DNA of 64,000 bases from Pictodentalium vernedei (GCA_031216915.1 CM062294.1:32007128-32071127), one strand, 5' to 3'. Positions 21,915 to 34,602 are shown, numbered from the stretch's first letter. Numbers and translations: made by a program. The notes: a model not told the origin generated them from the sequence alone.

Positions 21915-22594
21915 ATTATATTCAGGGGAAAAGTGTTTAAAAGACTCTCACTTTGGAAATATGAGGTCACTTGTTTCCTAAATGATAAAGTATATCCTGA
22001 GTATGAAATATTACTTGCTACTAGAGGTGACTGAAAGGTAAGGCCTCTCATGTTTTGATGCATATGGGTCAAAGTGTTACTGTTGCTGATATTCTTAAGA
22101 AATTTGAATCTGTTTTTGGATCAGTTGATATTAATCAATTGTTATTATCAGCCTTTTGTAGAGTTAAATAGAGTGAAAGTGAAGAGATATCTGCATTTCC
22201 ATCTAGATTAGAAGATTTATTAGCAAACGTTGCTGATGCTCGTTTAGTGAGCCCAGCTGATACAAACGATATACTTTGTTCAGCACTGTATGTGGGTCAC
22301 AAGTCCCAGTTAAAAGCAATAGCTAGCTATAAGTTTAATAAGTTTAGTGAGTTTGATAAAGTACATGTTGAACTTAGACGACTTGAGTCTGAGTTTGTTG
22401 CATCTATACCAGTTAAAGCAGCAATACAACCAGAAGTTCCAATTCCATCAGTTACTGGTACTGATAGGTACCCAGACAGAAGTGAAAACATTGTGTTCTC
22501 AAACAGAACAGAATCAGTTGCAGGGTCAGCAAGAAGCCACAAGCAAGAAAGGCAAATCATTTTAGCAAAAGCCCAAATTTCAACAACAGCCTAA
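21915..22594 (+). pseudogene. Gag-like gene of a Ty3/Gypsy-type element
   Basis: Frames read LWKYEVTCFLNDKVYPEYEI, then (shifted) MGQSVTVADILKKFESVFGS, then ISAFPSRLEDLL and LCSALYVGHKSQLKA. This is the order and character of the capsid part of PNMA-like/Gypsy gag proteins, which form the particle that packages the element's RNA. A frameshift near 22035 and a TAG near 22168 break it. The end (22594) is Gln/Lys-rich. A type-A MITE follows at 22669. Confidence 0.6.
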
Positions 22595-22668
22595 AAAACA
22601 GTGGCAGTAACAGCCTAAAAGCGTTGGTAAACAACAACATGGTTGTAATTTTGATCTGAATTATTCAT

Positions 22669-22907
22669 TTAACCCTTTACCTAACATGAAAAGCAGACGA
22701 CACTTGCAAAAAAATTCTTGATTGGCTTTCTTTTTCATTTTTTGTCTCAAAAACATAGGTTATGACCCCTCGTTGGAATGAGCTCAACGAGCTCGTTCCA
22801 ACGAGGGGTCATAACCTATGTTTTTGAGACAAAAAAATGAAAATTAATTGGCGATTTTCGTGAATAGCGCTGGCCGGTTTTGGCCGTTACGTTGGGTAAA
22901 GGGTTAA
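22669..22907 (+). mobile_element. TTAA-flanked palindromic MITE, arm type A, best copy
   Basis: TTAACCCTTTACCTAACATG at the left and GTTGGGTAAAGGGTTAA at the right. Between them is an almost perfect hairpin with AACATAGGTTATGACCCCTC arms. It was inserted between the gag-like and pol-like parts of the Gypsy element, so it is younger than that element. Confidence 0.9.
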
Positions 22908-22949
22908 TGCTTATAAAGATGTTGCTTGTTTCACAAGTGGACAAGAAGG

Positions 22950-25850
22950 GCACATCTAAATTGGTTGTCAAGTTCAGCCCGATCATGTACAAAAACCTTA
23001 TTAGAAGAATTTAAACAAGTGAGTGGATTTGGAGACGGGCAATTCATATGCCAGCAATATGCATTTAGTTGCCCCAGTACTAATAAATTATTTGGTGAAT
23101 CCAATGAAACACCTGTTTGGATAAATGGTATCCTAGCTACTATTTTCATACAGGTTCTACTGCATTTACAATATCATGTAACTTGTATAATACTTACTTA
23201 AACAACCTTATTATCAAACCACAATATATTATCTGTTGAATGTGCTGATGGACAGGATTTATCTTATGATGGTTATGTTGAAATTGTGGTTGAATGTTCT
23301 GGTGTACTTAAGCATTGTAAATCTTATTTAGCACTTGTTGTGCCAGATAGTAAATATCAATCAAGAGTACCAATGATAATTGGTACAAATATTTTGAATG
23401 TACTCCTAAGTGAGTATAAAAAGACTTATGGAAACAGAATGTTACAAAACGTTATACATTCCAGTCCATGTCAAATAAGCTTCATTTGCTTATTGTAAAG
23501 AAAAAAAATTTAAAAGAAAAAAAATGTACTTGGGAAAGTGAGGAGTTGTGAATCCAAATGTACTACCACTTTGCCAAACCCCACTGTTTCACTTTCTGCA
23601 TGTTTTACAAGTAATGTAGATTAAAATCTATCACATGTACTGCTGCAATCATGTAATGTCCTGTTTTTATGCGTGATCTTGATTTATGTCTGTAAATATT
23701 TCCTTATGATGGCGCAGGGAGATGCTACCTTGATGTATCAGTTTCCAATTGTCCTATGAAAATGGTAACTATCCCACCTAATGCCATTTTGTGTGATTTG
23801 CAACCTGTTGCCATTGACAATGGTATTCTGACAAGTAACAATGTTCAAGAATCAAAATTCTTTGCTAATATATTGTCAAATATACAGGAATCATAGAAAA
23901 TATTATCTTATAGACAGTATGAGCAATTTAAAGACTTGTTGCCAGAATATAAAGATGTATTTTCATCAGTTGACTCAGACATCAGTCATTACACTGGTAC
24001 TATACACAGGATTAATCTAACTGATGATATTCCTTTTAAACAGACATGTACTATCTTCTATGTATGATGAAGTTAGGGAACATATTCCACAGTTACTTGT
24101 TAGTTTTGCAATTACGCTCTTCAAATTCTTTGTATGCAGCATCAATGGTTTTAGTCCACAAAAAGATGGAAAGCTGAGAATATATACAGACTACAGGGCT
24201 TTAAATAAATAGAGCTGTCAAGCAGAGTTATGCCTTGCCATGTATAGAGTAAGTATTGGTTTCTCTTGGTAGTGCCAGATATTTTAGTTTCATAGACGAA
24301 GTCTGGTTATTACCAAGTAGACATAGTAGAGGAACACAGGGAACGTACAGCTTTTACTGTAGGGCCACTTGGCTTTTATGAGTTCAATTGTCTCCCATAT
24401 GGATTGGCAAATGCTGCAGCAACTTATCAGTGAGTAATGGAACAGTGTTTTGGAGAGCTGCACCTTAAAATACTCTTAATTTACTTGGAAGACTTGATTT
24501 TCTCTGACGACATACAGTACCACTTTGAGAGGCTATAGAAAGTTTTTGATTGTTTAAGAGAATGAGGATTGAAGCTATCGGCTAAGAAATGATCCTTTTT
24601 TCAAGAAATGGTTAATTTTATAGATCATGTAGTATCAGAAAATGGGATTGAAATAGATCCAGAAAAAAGAGAAAAAATAAAGACTTGACCCATTCTGCAA
24701 AATGCAGAATAGCTCAGGATTTTTTTAGGATTTGCTTGCTGCTACAGTTGCTTCTGTCAGAAGCTTTCTAACATTGTCAAACCTTTGTCAAAACTTATAC
24801 CAAGACCTGACAAGAAGGGAAGAACTAACGGGAAGACTAAAAGAAAAGCAGTTGATCCAATAGTTTGGACTTGGTGGCCAGAACAGGAAGAAGCATTTTA
24901 CAAATTGAAACAGATGTTATCTACTCCACTGGTATTGGTTTATCCTGATCTTATGACATTTGAGCTGCATACAGATGCTAGTAATCATGGGCTTGGAGCT
25001 ATACCAGACCTAAGGAAAGATTAAAAGAGTATCAGCTATACCAGTCATAGTCTTAACTGAATTTTTGGCTCTAAAGGTGGCAGTATGTGATACATTTCAT
25101 GATTATTCGTATGGTACGAAATTTACTGTGTTTTCAGACAACAATCCACTCACATATGTGCTCACTACAGCCAAGTTGGACACCACTGGACATAGTTGAT
25201 TAGCAGCTCAGTCTGCTTTTGACTTCAAGATTTTATATCGTCCATGCAAATAAAACACTGATGTTGATGCTTTGCCCAGACTTCCTTAAGCTAAAGAAAT
25301 TAAGTGTTAGGACATCAAAGAAGTTAACTGTAATTCTGTCCAGGCTGTTTGTAATAGAGTTCAGAATGATGGTTTTATAAAATCCTTGTTTATGTCAGAA
25401 AATGTTTTACCTGATCTTCATATGCTTGGACAAGATATAGCACCAGTGGATATCCGAGACATAAGAAAGACCCTGCATGATGATGACTTTTTAGGGATAT
25501 GGTACTCAGGTGTTACAAACAAGAAAAGACATATTTTAATCAAACTGCCTTTCGTCTCCATATCATAATGCTATGTATAGACACTGTGACAGATTAAAGA
25601 TGGTACATAGACTTTTATACAGAGATATTTCAATTGGTGAGAAACCACATCTCCTGTTGGTATTACCATCTGTCTTAATTCACGTGTTTACACGATGATG
25701 TTGGACATCCTGCTAGGGATCGTACACTGTGTCTTGTAAAAGGCAGATTTTATTGGCCAGGAATGTTTTCAGATGAAGAAAACTAGGTCAAAAACTGTGG
25801 TCATTGTGTGAGGTTCAACACCCCCAGTAACCAGAAGAGCACCCTTTCTG
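22950..25850 (+). pseudogene. Pol-like polyprotein of the Gypsy-type element, decayed
   Basis: In order: a protease-like region (about 22960-23440, DGYVEIVVECSGVLK, VPMIIGTNIL). Reverse transcriptase follows (DGKLRIYTDYRALNK at 24166, GFYEFNCLPYGLANAA at 24370, YLEDLIFSDD at 24484). Then RNase H (FELHTDASNHGLGA at 24960; FTVFSDNNPLTYVL at 25122). The last part is the start of the integrase zinc finger (GHPARDRTLC..GRFYWPGM, then NCGHCV at 25790). Many stops and shifts are present. In the polymerase active site YLED stands where Y-x-D-D is expected, so a catalytic Asp is lost. The integrase core is missing: the zinc finger runs almost directly into the 3' LTR remnant. Confidence 0.8.
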
Positions 25851-25868
25851 ATAGAGGTTATCGTGGCA

Positions 25869-25942
25869 GTGTTAAATAAAGAATCCACGTTAGATTTACA
25901 TCCACGTTTTAGTTTTATCACTACTCCTGGGGTTACACGGGC
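25869..25942 (+). mobile_element. 3' LTR remnant of the Gypsy-type element
   Basis: GGCAGTGTTAAATAAAGAATCCACGTTAG... to GGGGTTACA matches 19786-19880. It contains an AATAAA signal. It is joined to the integrase remnant by a deletion. Confidence 0.6.
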
Positions 25943-25945
25943 AAA

Positions 25946-27575
25946 AAAGGGTTAACACAACAGACACCAGTTGTGAAGATGTTTTGTTCAATTCCTTCAC
26001 ACCAGTGAATACTAAAACACTATCGAATATCATCAAACAGTCTCCCCCTAAGCAATGTGCACTTCACGCACTGCCTACATGGTTACTCAGGGCATGTCTT
26101 CCAAATCTCATCCAGGCTATTCTGAAATTTTTAATGCCTCACTTTCAACTGGCACTTTTCCTGAGAATATGACTTAAGAACTTGTAACTCCCATAATCAA
26201 AACTCCTCCACTACACCCCAACAGTCTGAAGAACTACCACCCTGGCTCCAGTCTTTCTTTTCTGTCAACAGGTTGTGGAGAGGATTGTAGCTGATCAGCT
26301 CTGATCTTCCTTGAAATCCAAAAGTCTTTGTGAAGCATTTCAGTCAACATACAGACCATGTTGTAGCACTGGGATTGCACTCTTAAGAGGCCAAAACGAC
26401 GATTTACAATGGGTAAGAAACTGCTATCATGTCTCATGCTTCTGGATTTCAGTGTCGCCTTCAACACATTTGATCACACGACCCTCATTATGCACCTAGA
26501 AAATAGAATTGGTATAAAAGGCAGAGCACTTCAGTGGTTTTGCTCATGATTATAAAGTCGCACTCAATGTGTTGTTATCGATGGTGATCGCTCTGCACAA
26601 CTCTCCCTCTTATGTGGCGTTCCTCACGTGTCGGTATAAGGATCGAATCTCTACACCATATGTGTCCTGCCCTTGTGTTACATAATAAGAAAGCCTGGAC
26701 TATATTATCATTGCTACGCTGATGACACACACCTACATATTCAATTTTATAAAAATAGTGTAGCCTGTTCCATGCATCAGTTAGAAGAGTGCATTCTGGA
26801 AATAAAATCTTGGATGACTGTTAACTTTGTGAAATTGAATCATGATAAAACAGAAATTATCTACTTTGGAATTCCACAGCAATTAAGTAAATTGTCCAAA
26901 CTTGATTTAAATATCCATGATGTATGTATTTCATCATCCAAGTCAGTTCGTAACCTATGTTTTTTTAGATGAAAACATGTCACATGACAAACATGTTAAG
27001 CATATTTGTCAGGGGGCATATTTCCATCTGAGGAACATTAGCAAAATTAGGAACTTAATAGACAATAAAACAACTGAGCAACTTGTACATGCCCTTGTAA
27101 CAACTCGGTTTGATCACTGTAACTCACTGTTCTTCGAATTAACAAACACCAACATTGTAAAACTACAACACATACAGAATTGTGCAGCCAGGGTGGTTAC
27201 AGGAAGAAAAAAACATGCCACATAACACCTGTCCTTTACGAATTGCATCGGCTGGCTGTCAGAATACCGGAGAATCCAAAACAAACTGTGTCTGCTGGTC
27301 TTCAAGTGCCTTCATGGCCTTGCACCATCTTACCTCTCTGAACTTTTGAATTGGTACGAACCGGCCAGAACCCTAAGGTCCGGTAACGAAATATTACTTT
27401 CACAGCCAAGCATTCTCTGTTGCTGCACCAAGTATAAAAAACATTCAGACCCTGACTTCCTTTGAGAGAAGCGACAAAACTCATATCTTTCAACAAGCAT
27501 TCTATTAGCAATTGTACAGCCAAAAAGCACTTTTGTGGATTTTAGCCTTAAAAATTATTATTAATTATTATTATC
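25946..27575 (+). pseudogene. CR1/L2-like LINE reverse transcriptase, 3' half, decayed
   Basis: Frames read NTKTLSNIIKQSPPKQCALH and LPTWLLRACLPNLI (the usual N-terminal RT block). The catalytic motif YADDTHLHIQF comes near 26715, then FVKLNHDKTEIIYFG, the DENMSHDKHV block and a C-terminal HIQNCAARVVTG block near 27170. This order is diagnostic of CR1/L2/jockey-type LINEs. Frameshifts occur near 26170, 26500 and 26965. The element ends in a TTA-rich tail at about 27552-27570. It begins immediately after the 3' LTR remnant. Confidence 0.8.
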
Positions 27576-28645
27576 ACAGTTGGAATTTGGACCATAAGGG
27601 TTAAGGCATTAAGTGGGAAGGATGATAAATGAATTAACTGGTTAATTAGCAGTCAGGATAAGAAGTCAATAAGAACTCATTTCAAGAAGTTGTTGGTACT
27701 GGAACTGGTACAGCTTTCTTCCTCGGAAACAACGTGCAGGCGTATGTATGGAGGAATATGTGTATGCGTGCATGTGTATTCTTCTTTTCTGATTACTGCA
27801 TAGAGTTATCCAAATAAAAAAACAATCTATCTGACACTAATACATTGTGGAATACTTCTCTGTAAAATTCCTTAAAAAAGTTTCTGAAATCTTTTCTTTT
27901 TTTTGCATTCGTGTTGATTTGTTATTAAATTTTTGCCACTAAACATCTCACTTAAATCTTTATCAGCTGCTAGTAGATATTCCTGCCATGGACAGTAAAT
28001 AACTAGAAAAATTACAATCTAGCCATTCTTATTTAAATTTAAATAAGGAATGTTCATTTGTTTCTGTCTAATTTCTTTAGTTATGAACCCAAAAAACAAA
28101 TGCCAAACTGTATAAATGGCGTTGACTTCCTTATAATTAAACTTGAGGGGCAATAATTTTAAACACTCTCTACTTTGCGGAATAAAATTAAAAACCAGGT
28201 TGCATCATGCTTCCGAGTGATAACTGAATAAAAAGGCATAGTTTTCTAAACTTTTATTTGAAATAATGATACATTCCACTGAAACACTGAAACATGTTCC
28301 TGGATCGTTAAAAGAATTACTGACCGACGAATTGCGTAAGTTAAAAGGAACGTCATAGTCCACGCCCACACAAAACTTTATCTGCTTTTCCAGAATTAAG
28401 TGCAGTCGATGTTATGTAATAAACCTCTAGACTTAGATGTTTTTACACAGTGTGTTAATCCTTAAACATTTTAATACTCAAACATATTTTTGAAGTGGAT
28501 AATCCTGAAAAGTTGTTTTCAATGAATGTTTTCTCATTTTTCTCTCACTGGGAAGAACACATAATTTTTTACAGTGAATTATGTACTTCTGTTTAACAGG
28601 TGGCGTGCTAAATTATTTTTGTTATCAAAATTTGTTCACAAATGT
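27576..28645. other. No gene recognised
   Basis: AT-rich. A TATG/GTGT-rich patch is at 27740-27785. There are no other features I can support. Confidence 0.5.
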
Positions 28646-28703
28646 TTGCTTTGTTATAATTTATGGGAGAGTGCCTATGGGCACTCTCCCCTAAATTGTA
28701 GCA
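28646..28703. repeat. Hairpin family G, copy 1
   Basis: GGGAGAGTGCC..GGGCACTCTCCC with AT-rich outer arms. It is related to the better-preserved hairpin at 49358-49421. Confidence 0.8.
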
Positions 28704-29478
28704 AGGCAAATCCTAACAGACTAAAGAATTTCAAAATATAAATGAAAGAGAAAACTAAATTAATATGTTTGTTGCCCAACATTCACTCCACGAAGTAGCA
28801 TTCGATACAAACGTGTGAATGGGTTAATCGATATGGCACGAGATGAGTGCTTGAGCGAAAGGATAAAACCAGAAGGGCGCGTCGTTCTGTATTTATTACT
28901 CGCCTTCATGTCTATGAAAGCAGTTATTAGAAGGACACTGAGCAATCCATTTGACAACTTGTCCCCTCAGTTCAAATGTGTTCTATGTGCCAGAAGACAC
29001 ATGGAACACATATTGGAACTCAGGGGATGAACTATCAACAAAAAGAACGCATTTCATCTCATCACCAATCAAATTTGCGAGGAAAACTCGCCTTACTATG
29101 TTTTTCTATCACTGGCGATTCAAATTGCAATTGCGGTGCACGATGCGTAGAAAATTCCATTGTAAGTTCGCTTCAGTTTAAAAATAATCCGTCAACGATT
29201 TCCGTTCGGTACATATGTGCCGAACGGATGTTCATTTTCCACATGGCTGAGTGTTGCAGTAGATGGGGATTTCACAGAACAGGCGTGTAATAGAATGTTT
29301 TACATGGGCGGGGTGAGTAAGAGAAAGCTTCTCCCTGATAGGATGGGAGAGAGCAAGTTCGCAAGTGGCAGTTTAGGATCATAGCATAATACTATTGCCT
29401 TCAGGTACCGTACCGTAAACATCTGGTAGAGTGAAAACCCGCTCATATGTCAGAAATATCGGACGGCAATATTCAATC
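28704..29478. other. Unassigned; several overlapping short frames
   Basis: Composition is closer to coding than the flanks, with frames of 60-105 codons on both strands between 28760 and 29290. None has a recognisable domain and they overlap. It could hold decayed exons. Confidence 0.3.
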
Positions 29479-29512
29479 ATGGCATGGAGCCTTCTGGTTA
29501 TTCTTTTCTATG
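29479..29512 (+). CDS. Candidate first exon encoding a signal peptide
   Basis: ATG at 29479 in a fair start context (ATCATGG) encodes MAWSLLVILFY, a hydrophobic signal-peptide-like run. A splice donor G|GTAAAT follows at 29513, in phase 1. Short phase-1 signal-peptide exons are common in genes for secreted proteins. No downstream exon was identified, so this is a weak call. Confidence 0.2.
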
Positions 29513-29519
29513 GTAAATC

Positions 29520-30816
29520 GCCACCCTTTTTTGGACGTCAAAAATGAAGAAGAGCGAGTAAGACCTCGCAATTTTCACATGCAGATCTAAGTGATTGTCT
29601 GAAGAAGAGCAGGAAACCAATTTGGCTAAATGGGTTGGAGGTGTTTCTCTTACGATAGCAGAGAGAAACAATTATAGAAAACTACCAAAAGGTAATTGGG
29701 CGATGTTGTTCGTCAGCATGTTACGGTGGCCTAGCGAGTTGGATTCGCCTGATAGGAAAGAGCTATTCTGTCTCTGGTAACAAGCAGGTGTGTTACTTCA
29801 GGTGAAAAGAGGTAATAGAGTGACGCTATTGAAAAGCACGTTGTGGTTGTCCATCAAACTGAATAGCTGTACTGTCTGTGGTAGCCATGCATCAATTTTG
29901 TTCTGGGTAGGAGAGAGGCAACCCATAGTGTTATGAGGCGATGCTGTTGGTCATTACGTATTATTTTTAAGTAAATTGACATCTTCATTGATTTGGGAAG
30001 TATTGTAAACTTAAATCATGTGCCAAACACAAATTATTCGTGGTGGCTAAGTGTATAGAAGGGGGATTGGTAACACGTTTATTTGCATAGCCAGCCATTG
30101 TGGTTTACAATTTATGAAGTGCAATGTTTGGAAATGCGACAGTGGCGAACCTGCCTCCCGAAGCAAGAGAAGTAGGGCTGTTAAGCAGAAGTAGGAAAAT
30201 GCAACACGTTTTGGGGTACAACGTCTACATGCTGGAGTTCCGATTATGTATAATCAATATTGATGTGGTGGATAACTCCTCATGTTCATACCTCAATGGA
30301 AAGGAATGGAAATGAAATTTTCTTCAACGAACGATGTATTGTTATTGGATTCTCAGGTCGTGTTATTGTCCCATGAATACCAGTTGATCATGTGATTTAT
30401 CCCATGAATACTAATTGAACATGTGACATTTGTACATCGCACATTGATATCAAGCACTACATTCGATTTTCCCCAGACTATATTTACATTCTGTAATTTC
30501 TGTTTACATTCTTCTCTAACTTGTGTGTGAGTTGTATTTTAGGCACTATATTGACCGTTTATGAGAACCATTTTGTATCAGAAGCCAGGGACCGACCTGG
30601 GCATGCGCCAGTGCGTATTTGATTCTGAAACATCAGGACCTGGCTCTTAAATCTCAGAAATAGGCTTCGCAGTTGGCGCGTAACTTCTCAGATCATATTT
30701 TGATATTCTTTCGATGGATAATCGAGAAAGACACTCTTACATGTATTATATATATGATTATCATTTATCATTGTTGTAGAGTGCTTAAGTTAATACTTCA
30801 AGTCATAATTACCAAG
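29520..30816. other. No gene recognised
   Basis: Short frames of about 60 codons (29595, 30124) lack homology that I recognise and have no clear splice borders. Confidence 0.4.
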
Positions 30817-30904
30817 CATTAATCTTCACTGTGGTTTCTGGTCAAGTCTTGGCTGCCTAAATAGGCAGCCAAGACTTGACCAGAAACCACAGTGAAGATT
30901 AATG
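30817..30904. repeat. Perfect 42-bp inverted repeat, 4-nt loop (hairpin family H)
   Basis: The arms 30817-30858 and 30863-30904 are exact complements around AAAT. The inner half is the CAAGTCTTGGCTGCCT sequence found in both LINE endonuclease fragments. Confidence 0.95.
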
Positions 30905-31643
30905 TTTGCTATAGTGTACTAAATGAAAATGATGAGAGCTATTACATACTTGCTGTGTGTGTTATAAACAGCAGTGTGACTCCGTAAATTGAAATCTGGC
31001 GCATGAATTGAAAAAATAGACTCCGAGGCTGGAGCGTATTTTAAATAGTCCTGATCGGTCCCTGAGAAGCTATGTTGTTTTGTTTCCTTTTTAAGGACTA
31101 GAACTTGACTGGATTATGGTTAGTCAAGGCCTTGTAGATAGGCCAACTCGACATCCTGTCCGGACATGAAATGATTATGTTTTGTGAAGAAAATAAACAT
31201 AAGAATCGGACCATGACTGGTCGAAATCCACTTGAGTCGAAAACTCCAAGAGTTACCTCCCATTAACGCTGATTTTCTTCCACTGTATTTATGCTTATAC
31301 AACAAGATCATGTTATTACAATTATCGCCATGACCGGAAGGAGACAGCGGGCAGTGATGCATTTTGTTTTCATTAACGGTCCGCCGTCCGCTTCCGGTTG
31401 CTTGACACCATGAATTACTGATTTTTACCGCCCCACTAAACTCCGTAAATATACTGGAGAACGCCCGCTAAAGTAATAATAATAATAGTAATAACATGAC
31501 TTTCTCGGATCTTACGGTTCTGTTAGCGGCTCACCAGAAATGATTAGCAGCCCTTTGTCTTATTAGTGGCCTTCGACTTCGTTTCTGGCCCCTCATAAGA
31601 CCTCGGGGTGTTAATCAGTTATGTTGGGCCGCTAAAGAACAGT

Positions 31644-31757
31644 AACGCCCTTGAAAATCATGTTATTGTTATATTATTACTACTTTAGTGGGTGTTCCTT
31701 AGGTCATTATCGCTAATTCCTTTGGCATTAAGAGGCGACAAATGCTCAAGTCATTTT
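31644..31757 (+). repeat. 114-bp target-site duplication, left copy
   Basis: Identical in length to 34489-34602 and differing at about five clustered positions (around 31693-31705). It borders the 3' end of the minus-strand LINE. Confidence 0.9.
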
Positions 31758-34488
31758 AGTTTAAACAATATTTATTTGAAATTATGTTATTTGTATACAG
31801 TACGCAACAGGTACAAAGAAGAACAAGCAACACAATGTACAACAGTACACAAAATAACAAAGGTAAACAAAGATAGATCGCTGTATATGAGAGGGATTCG
31901 ACGGAAAGTTAACAGCTTATGTAAGTCGTCTCCCTCTTTCGTTTATCAATTCACTCGGCAGGTGGTGTCAGTCAGTAGTTACACGTACACATCATTACCC
32001 GCGGGCCCAGCCGTCGACTCGAAAAAAAGGCATTTTTCTGTCTTCAAGACACAGCTGCCAATTGGGGCCGCGAGCCAGGTCTCCAGACCCAGACCGAATA
32101 CGCGAGGCAAGAGTGGGAGAGGGCAGACCCCCGGGTAAAGATGTGCAGGAATGTATCAACTACAACAGGAATATTTTGAGAAAAATTAGAAAAGAAAGAA
32201 GCAAACGAGAAAAAGAAGAAAACATCGAACAAGAAAAGGAAAAGAAAAAGAATGTAAATGACGGCCAGTCTGAATGCGTGATGCATTAAGTGCACTCGAG
32301 AAATACGTATGGCAGTATCTTATTTCATCAGTTCTTCTGGTAAGGAGATATATATATGAATCGAAACTACGAAGACAGTCCATCTGAAGGTGGGCTGAAA
32401 TGAAGTTTGATAGGTGTGGAGGGGAATATACGTGATGCTTTGCTAGTTTGATACTATTATTATTAGTTAGTAATATTGGATAATTGGGTGGCTCATTGTT
32501 ATGTAACAAGTCATGCGAATCAGTTATTGGAATCGCTTACTTGATAAGATAAAGTCATGTACCACTTCAACGATGACGCGATTGTCTTCGTTATTTAGGA
32601 ATTCTGAACCATAAAGAAGTGTGGATGTGTCTGTTCCAAAAGGAAGAAGGTTAATCGTGTAATTACGTGCGTCTGAGAAGATTGGACAATGGAAGAAAAA
32701 ATGATCAGGAGTCTCTTGCTCGCCAAACTGACACAAATGGTTTGGTGATAAATGATTATCGTACAGGTGGGAGTTGAGGTTACTACACTGTAGACGTAGC
32801 CTGCAATAATATATTTGAACTGTGCGAGATTTCGCGTTGCTGTAGAACCTTGGAGGCCGTTGGATTCCCTTGTTTAGGAAGGTCTTGAAGTTGGTAAGTG
32901 AAGTGTTCTCGCGAACAGGGAGCGGCAGATTATACCATTCGTCCGTAACACTCGGGATGAAGGAGGACTTGTACAATTGAGTCCGACAAAAGAGAACTCG
33001 ATGATTATGACTTGTTCGGAGACTGATTGCTGAGTTGGTTAAAAGGGTAAGAGGGGGCACATTATTGGAGATGTATGGAGGTAACGTGTGATGATACATT
33101 TAAAAAAAACTGAATTAGCTTGTGTTTGCTACGTCTTTCATTAAGGGGGTCCCATTGCGTTTCACGATAGAGCAAAGTTTTCCTACCAATGACTGTTGCC
33201 CCCGTGATGATCCTTGCTGCTGCAATTTGTATTTTTTCCAGTTCGTCCACTTTAGTTACAGGACAGTTATCCTAAACGGTATCAGCATATTCAAGAAGAG
33301 GTCTGATGAAGGCAAAGTATATTTTTTCCAAAATACTACGAACCAGAGTAAACTTGTGCCTCCTCGGCAAGTCTAAACGGGACCAGGCTTTAGAGCAAAT
33401 ATGTTCGATGTGATCGTTCCATGTACACGTGCTATTCATTATGACCCCTAAATGTTTATGGTTGGAAACTTCAGATATCTGAGAACTGCCTAAGAATAAA
33501 GGTGGATGGCAGGTGGGGTTGTTTGTACGCGAAATTAACATGCTTTCTGTTTTGTTGGGATTGAACTCAACCAAGCATGTTTTAGCCCAATGTTCAATTG
33601 TGGCCAAATCATGATTTATTAAGATTGACGCTTGTTCAGGGTTCTTTGTAATTAGATATAAAGACGTATCATCTGCAAAGAGTCGTATACTGCTAAACAG
33701 GTTATCCGTTATGTCGTTGATGTATATAAGGAACAGTAAGGGACTGAGAATGGACCCTTGAGGAACACCGGCGGTGGTGGGCCTCCATGGAGACGCCTCC
33801 GAAGCTATCACAACTCGTTGTAACCTATCTGCAAGGTACGATTTCAAGAACAACAATAGTTCGCCCGAGACGCCAATACTCTCCAGCTTGTAGATAAGAC
33901 CAGCGTGCCATACTTTGTCAAAGGTCTTACTAACATCACAGAACACCACCCTAACTTCTTTGCCTTCATCAAGTGCGCGACAGAATTCATCATAAATATC
34001 AGTTAGTTGGAGGACAGTTGAGTCGCCAGGTTGAAACCCTGACTGAAATTGACTGAGGACATTATTTTCAATCAGAAACGCCCACAAGCGCTTAAATACA
34101 CATCTTTCGAGTATTTTACCAACACAGCTGATCAATGATATTGGGCGATAATTAACAACAGAATAGGACGGTTGTTTTTTCAGGACTGGAGAGACATTTG
34201 CTTTTTTCCACAACGATGGAAAGTACGAGCTGTTCATCGGTATGTTAAATAAGATCGAAAGTGGTTCGCATAAGGAGGAATGACATTCTTTTAGTAGACG
34301 TAGGCTTATGAGATCAGGACCAGAAGCCTCTGACCCTTTTATCGACGTCATTACAGTTTCTACTTCGCTACAATGTAGGGTGATACTATCAATACTTTGG
34401 GAAGCACAGGATGGTGGGTCTGGCAGGGAAGCATTCGAATCATCAACTGTTGAGATAGAATTGAAGTATTCGTTGAACACTCCGGCTA
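31758..34488 (-). mobile_element. LINE, 5'-truncated, nearly intact 3' half
   Basis: Lies exactly between two 114-bp copies of target sequence. It contains most of the reverse transcriptase, the C-terminal domain and a 3' untranslated region of about 760 bp (32523-31758). The untranslated region ends near TTTCAAATAAATATTG and therefore includes an AATAAA signal. There is no obvious poly-A or microsatellite tail. The endonuclease part is absent. Confidence 0.85.
32524..34480 (-). pseudogene. LINE reverse transcriptase with C-terminal Cys/His domain
   Basis: Long open frame 34480-33272 (402 codons). It has the RT N-terminal block (ASGPDLISLRLLKEC), NYRPISL, QSGFQPGDST, the VVFCDVSKTFDKVWH block (first Asp), AGVPQGSILSPLLFLIYIND, and the catalytic LFADDTSLYL. 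HLGVIMNS follows. A TAG at 33272-33274, likely from TGG, is in frame with the next segment (to 33062). A shift in a run of eight T near 33100 leads to the last segment, which ends at 32524. That segment contains LCQFGEQETPDHFFFHCPIF, a zinc-knuckle-like C-terminal domain seen in CR1/jockey-group and Rex-type LINEs. Only one nonsense and one frameshift in about 650 codons marks a young copy. Confidence 0.85.
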
Positions 34489-34602
34489 AACGCCCTTGAA
34501 AATCATGTTATTGTTATATTATTACTACTTTAGTGGGTGTTTCGAAAGCCATTATCGCTAATTCCTTTGGCATTAAGAGGCGACAAATGCTCAAGTCATT
34601 TT
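34489..34602 (+). repeat. 114-bp target-site duplication, right copy
   Basis: See the left copy at 31644-31757; it is the same stretch from AACGCCC to CAAGTCATTTT. Confidence 0.9.

Noticed and set aside
31692-32295. Plus-strand frames in the LINE 3' region (Lys/Glu-rich)
   Set aside because: They lie antisense to the LINE 3' untranslated region and are composition effects.
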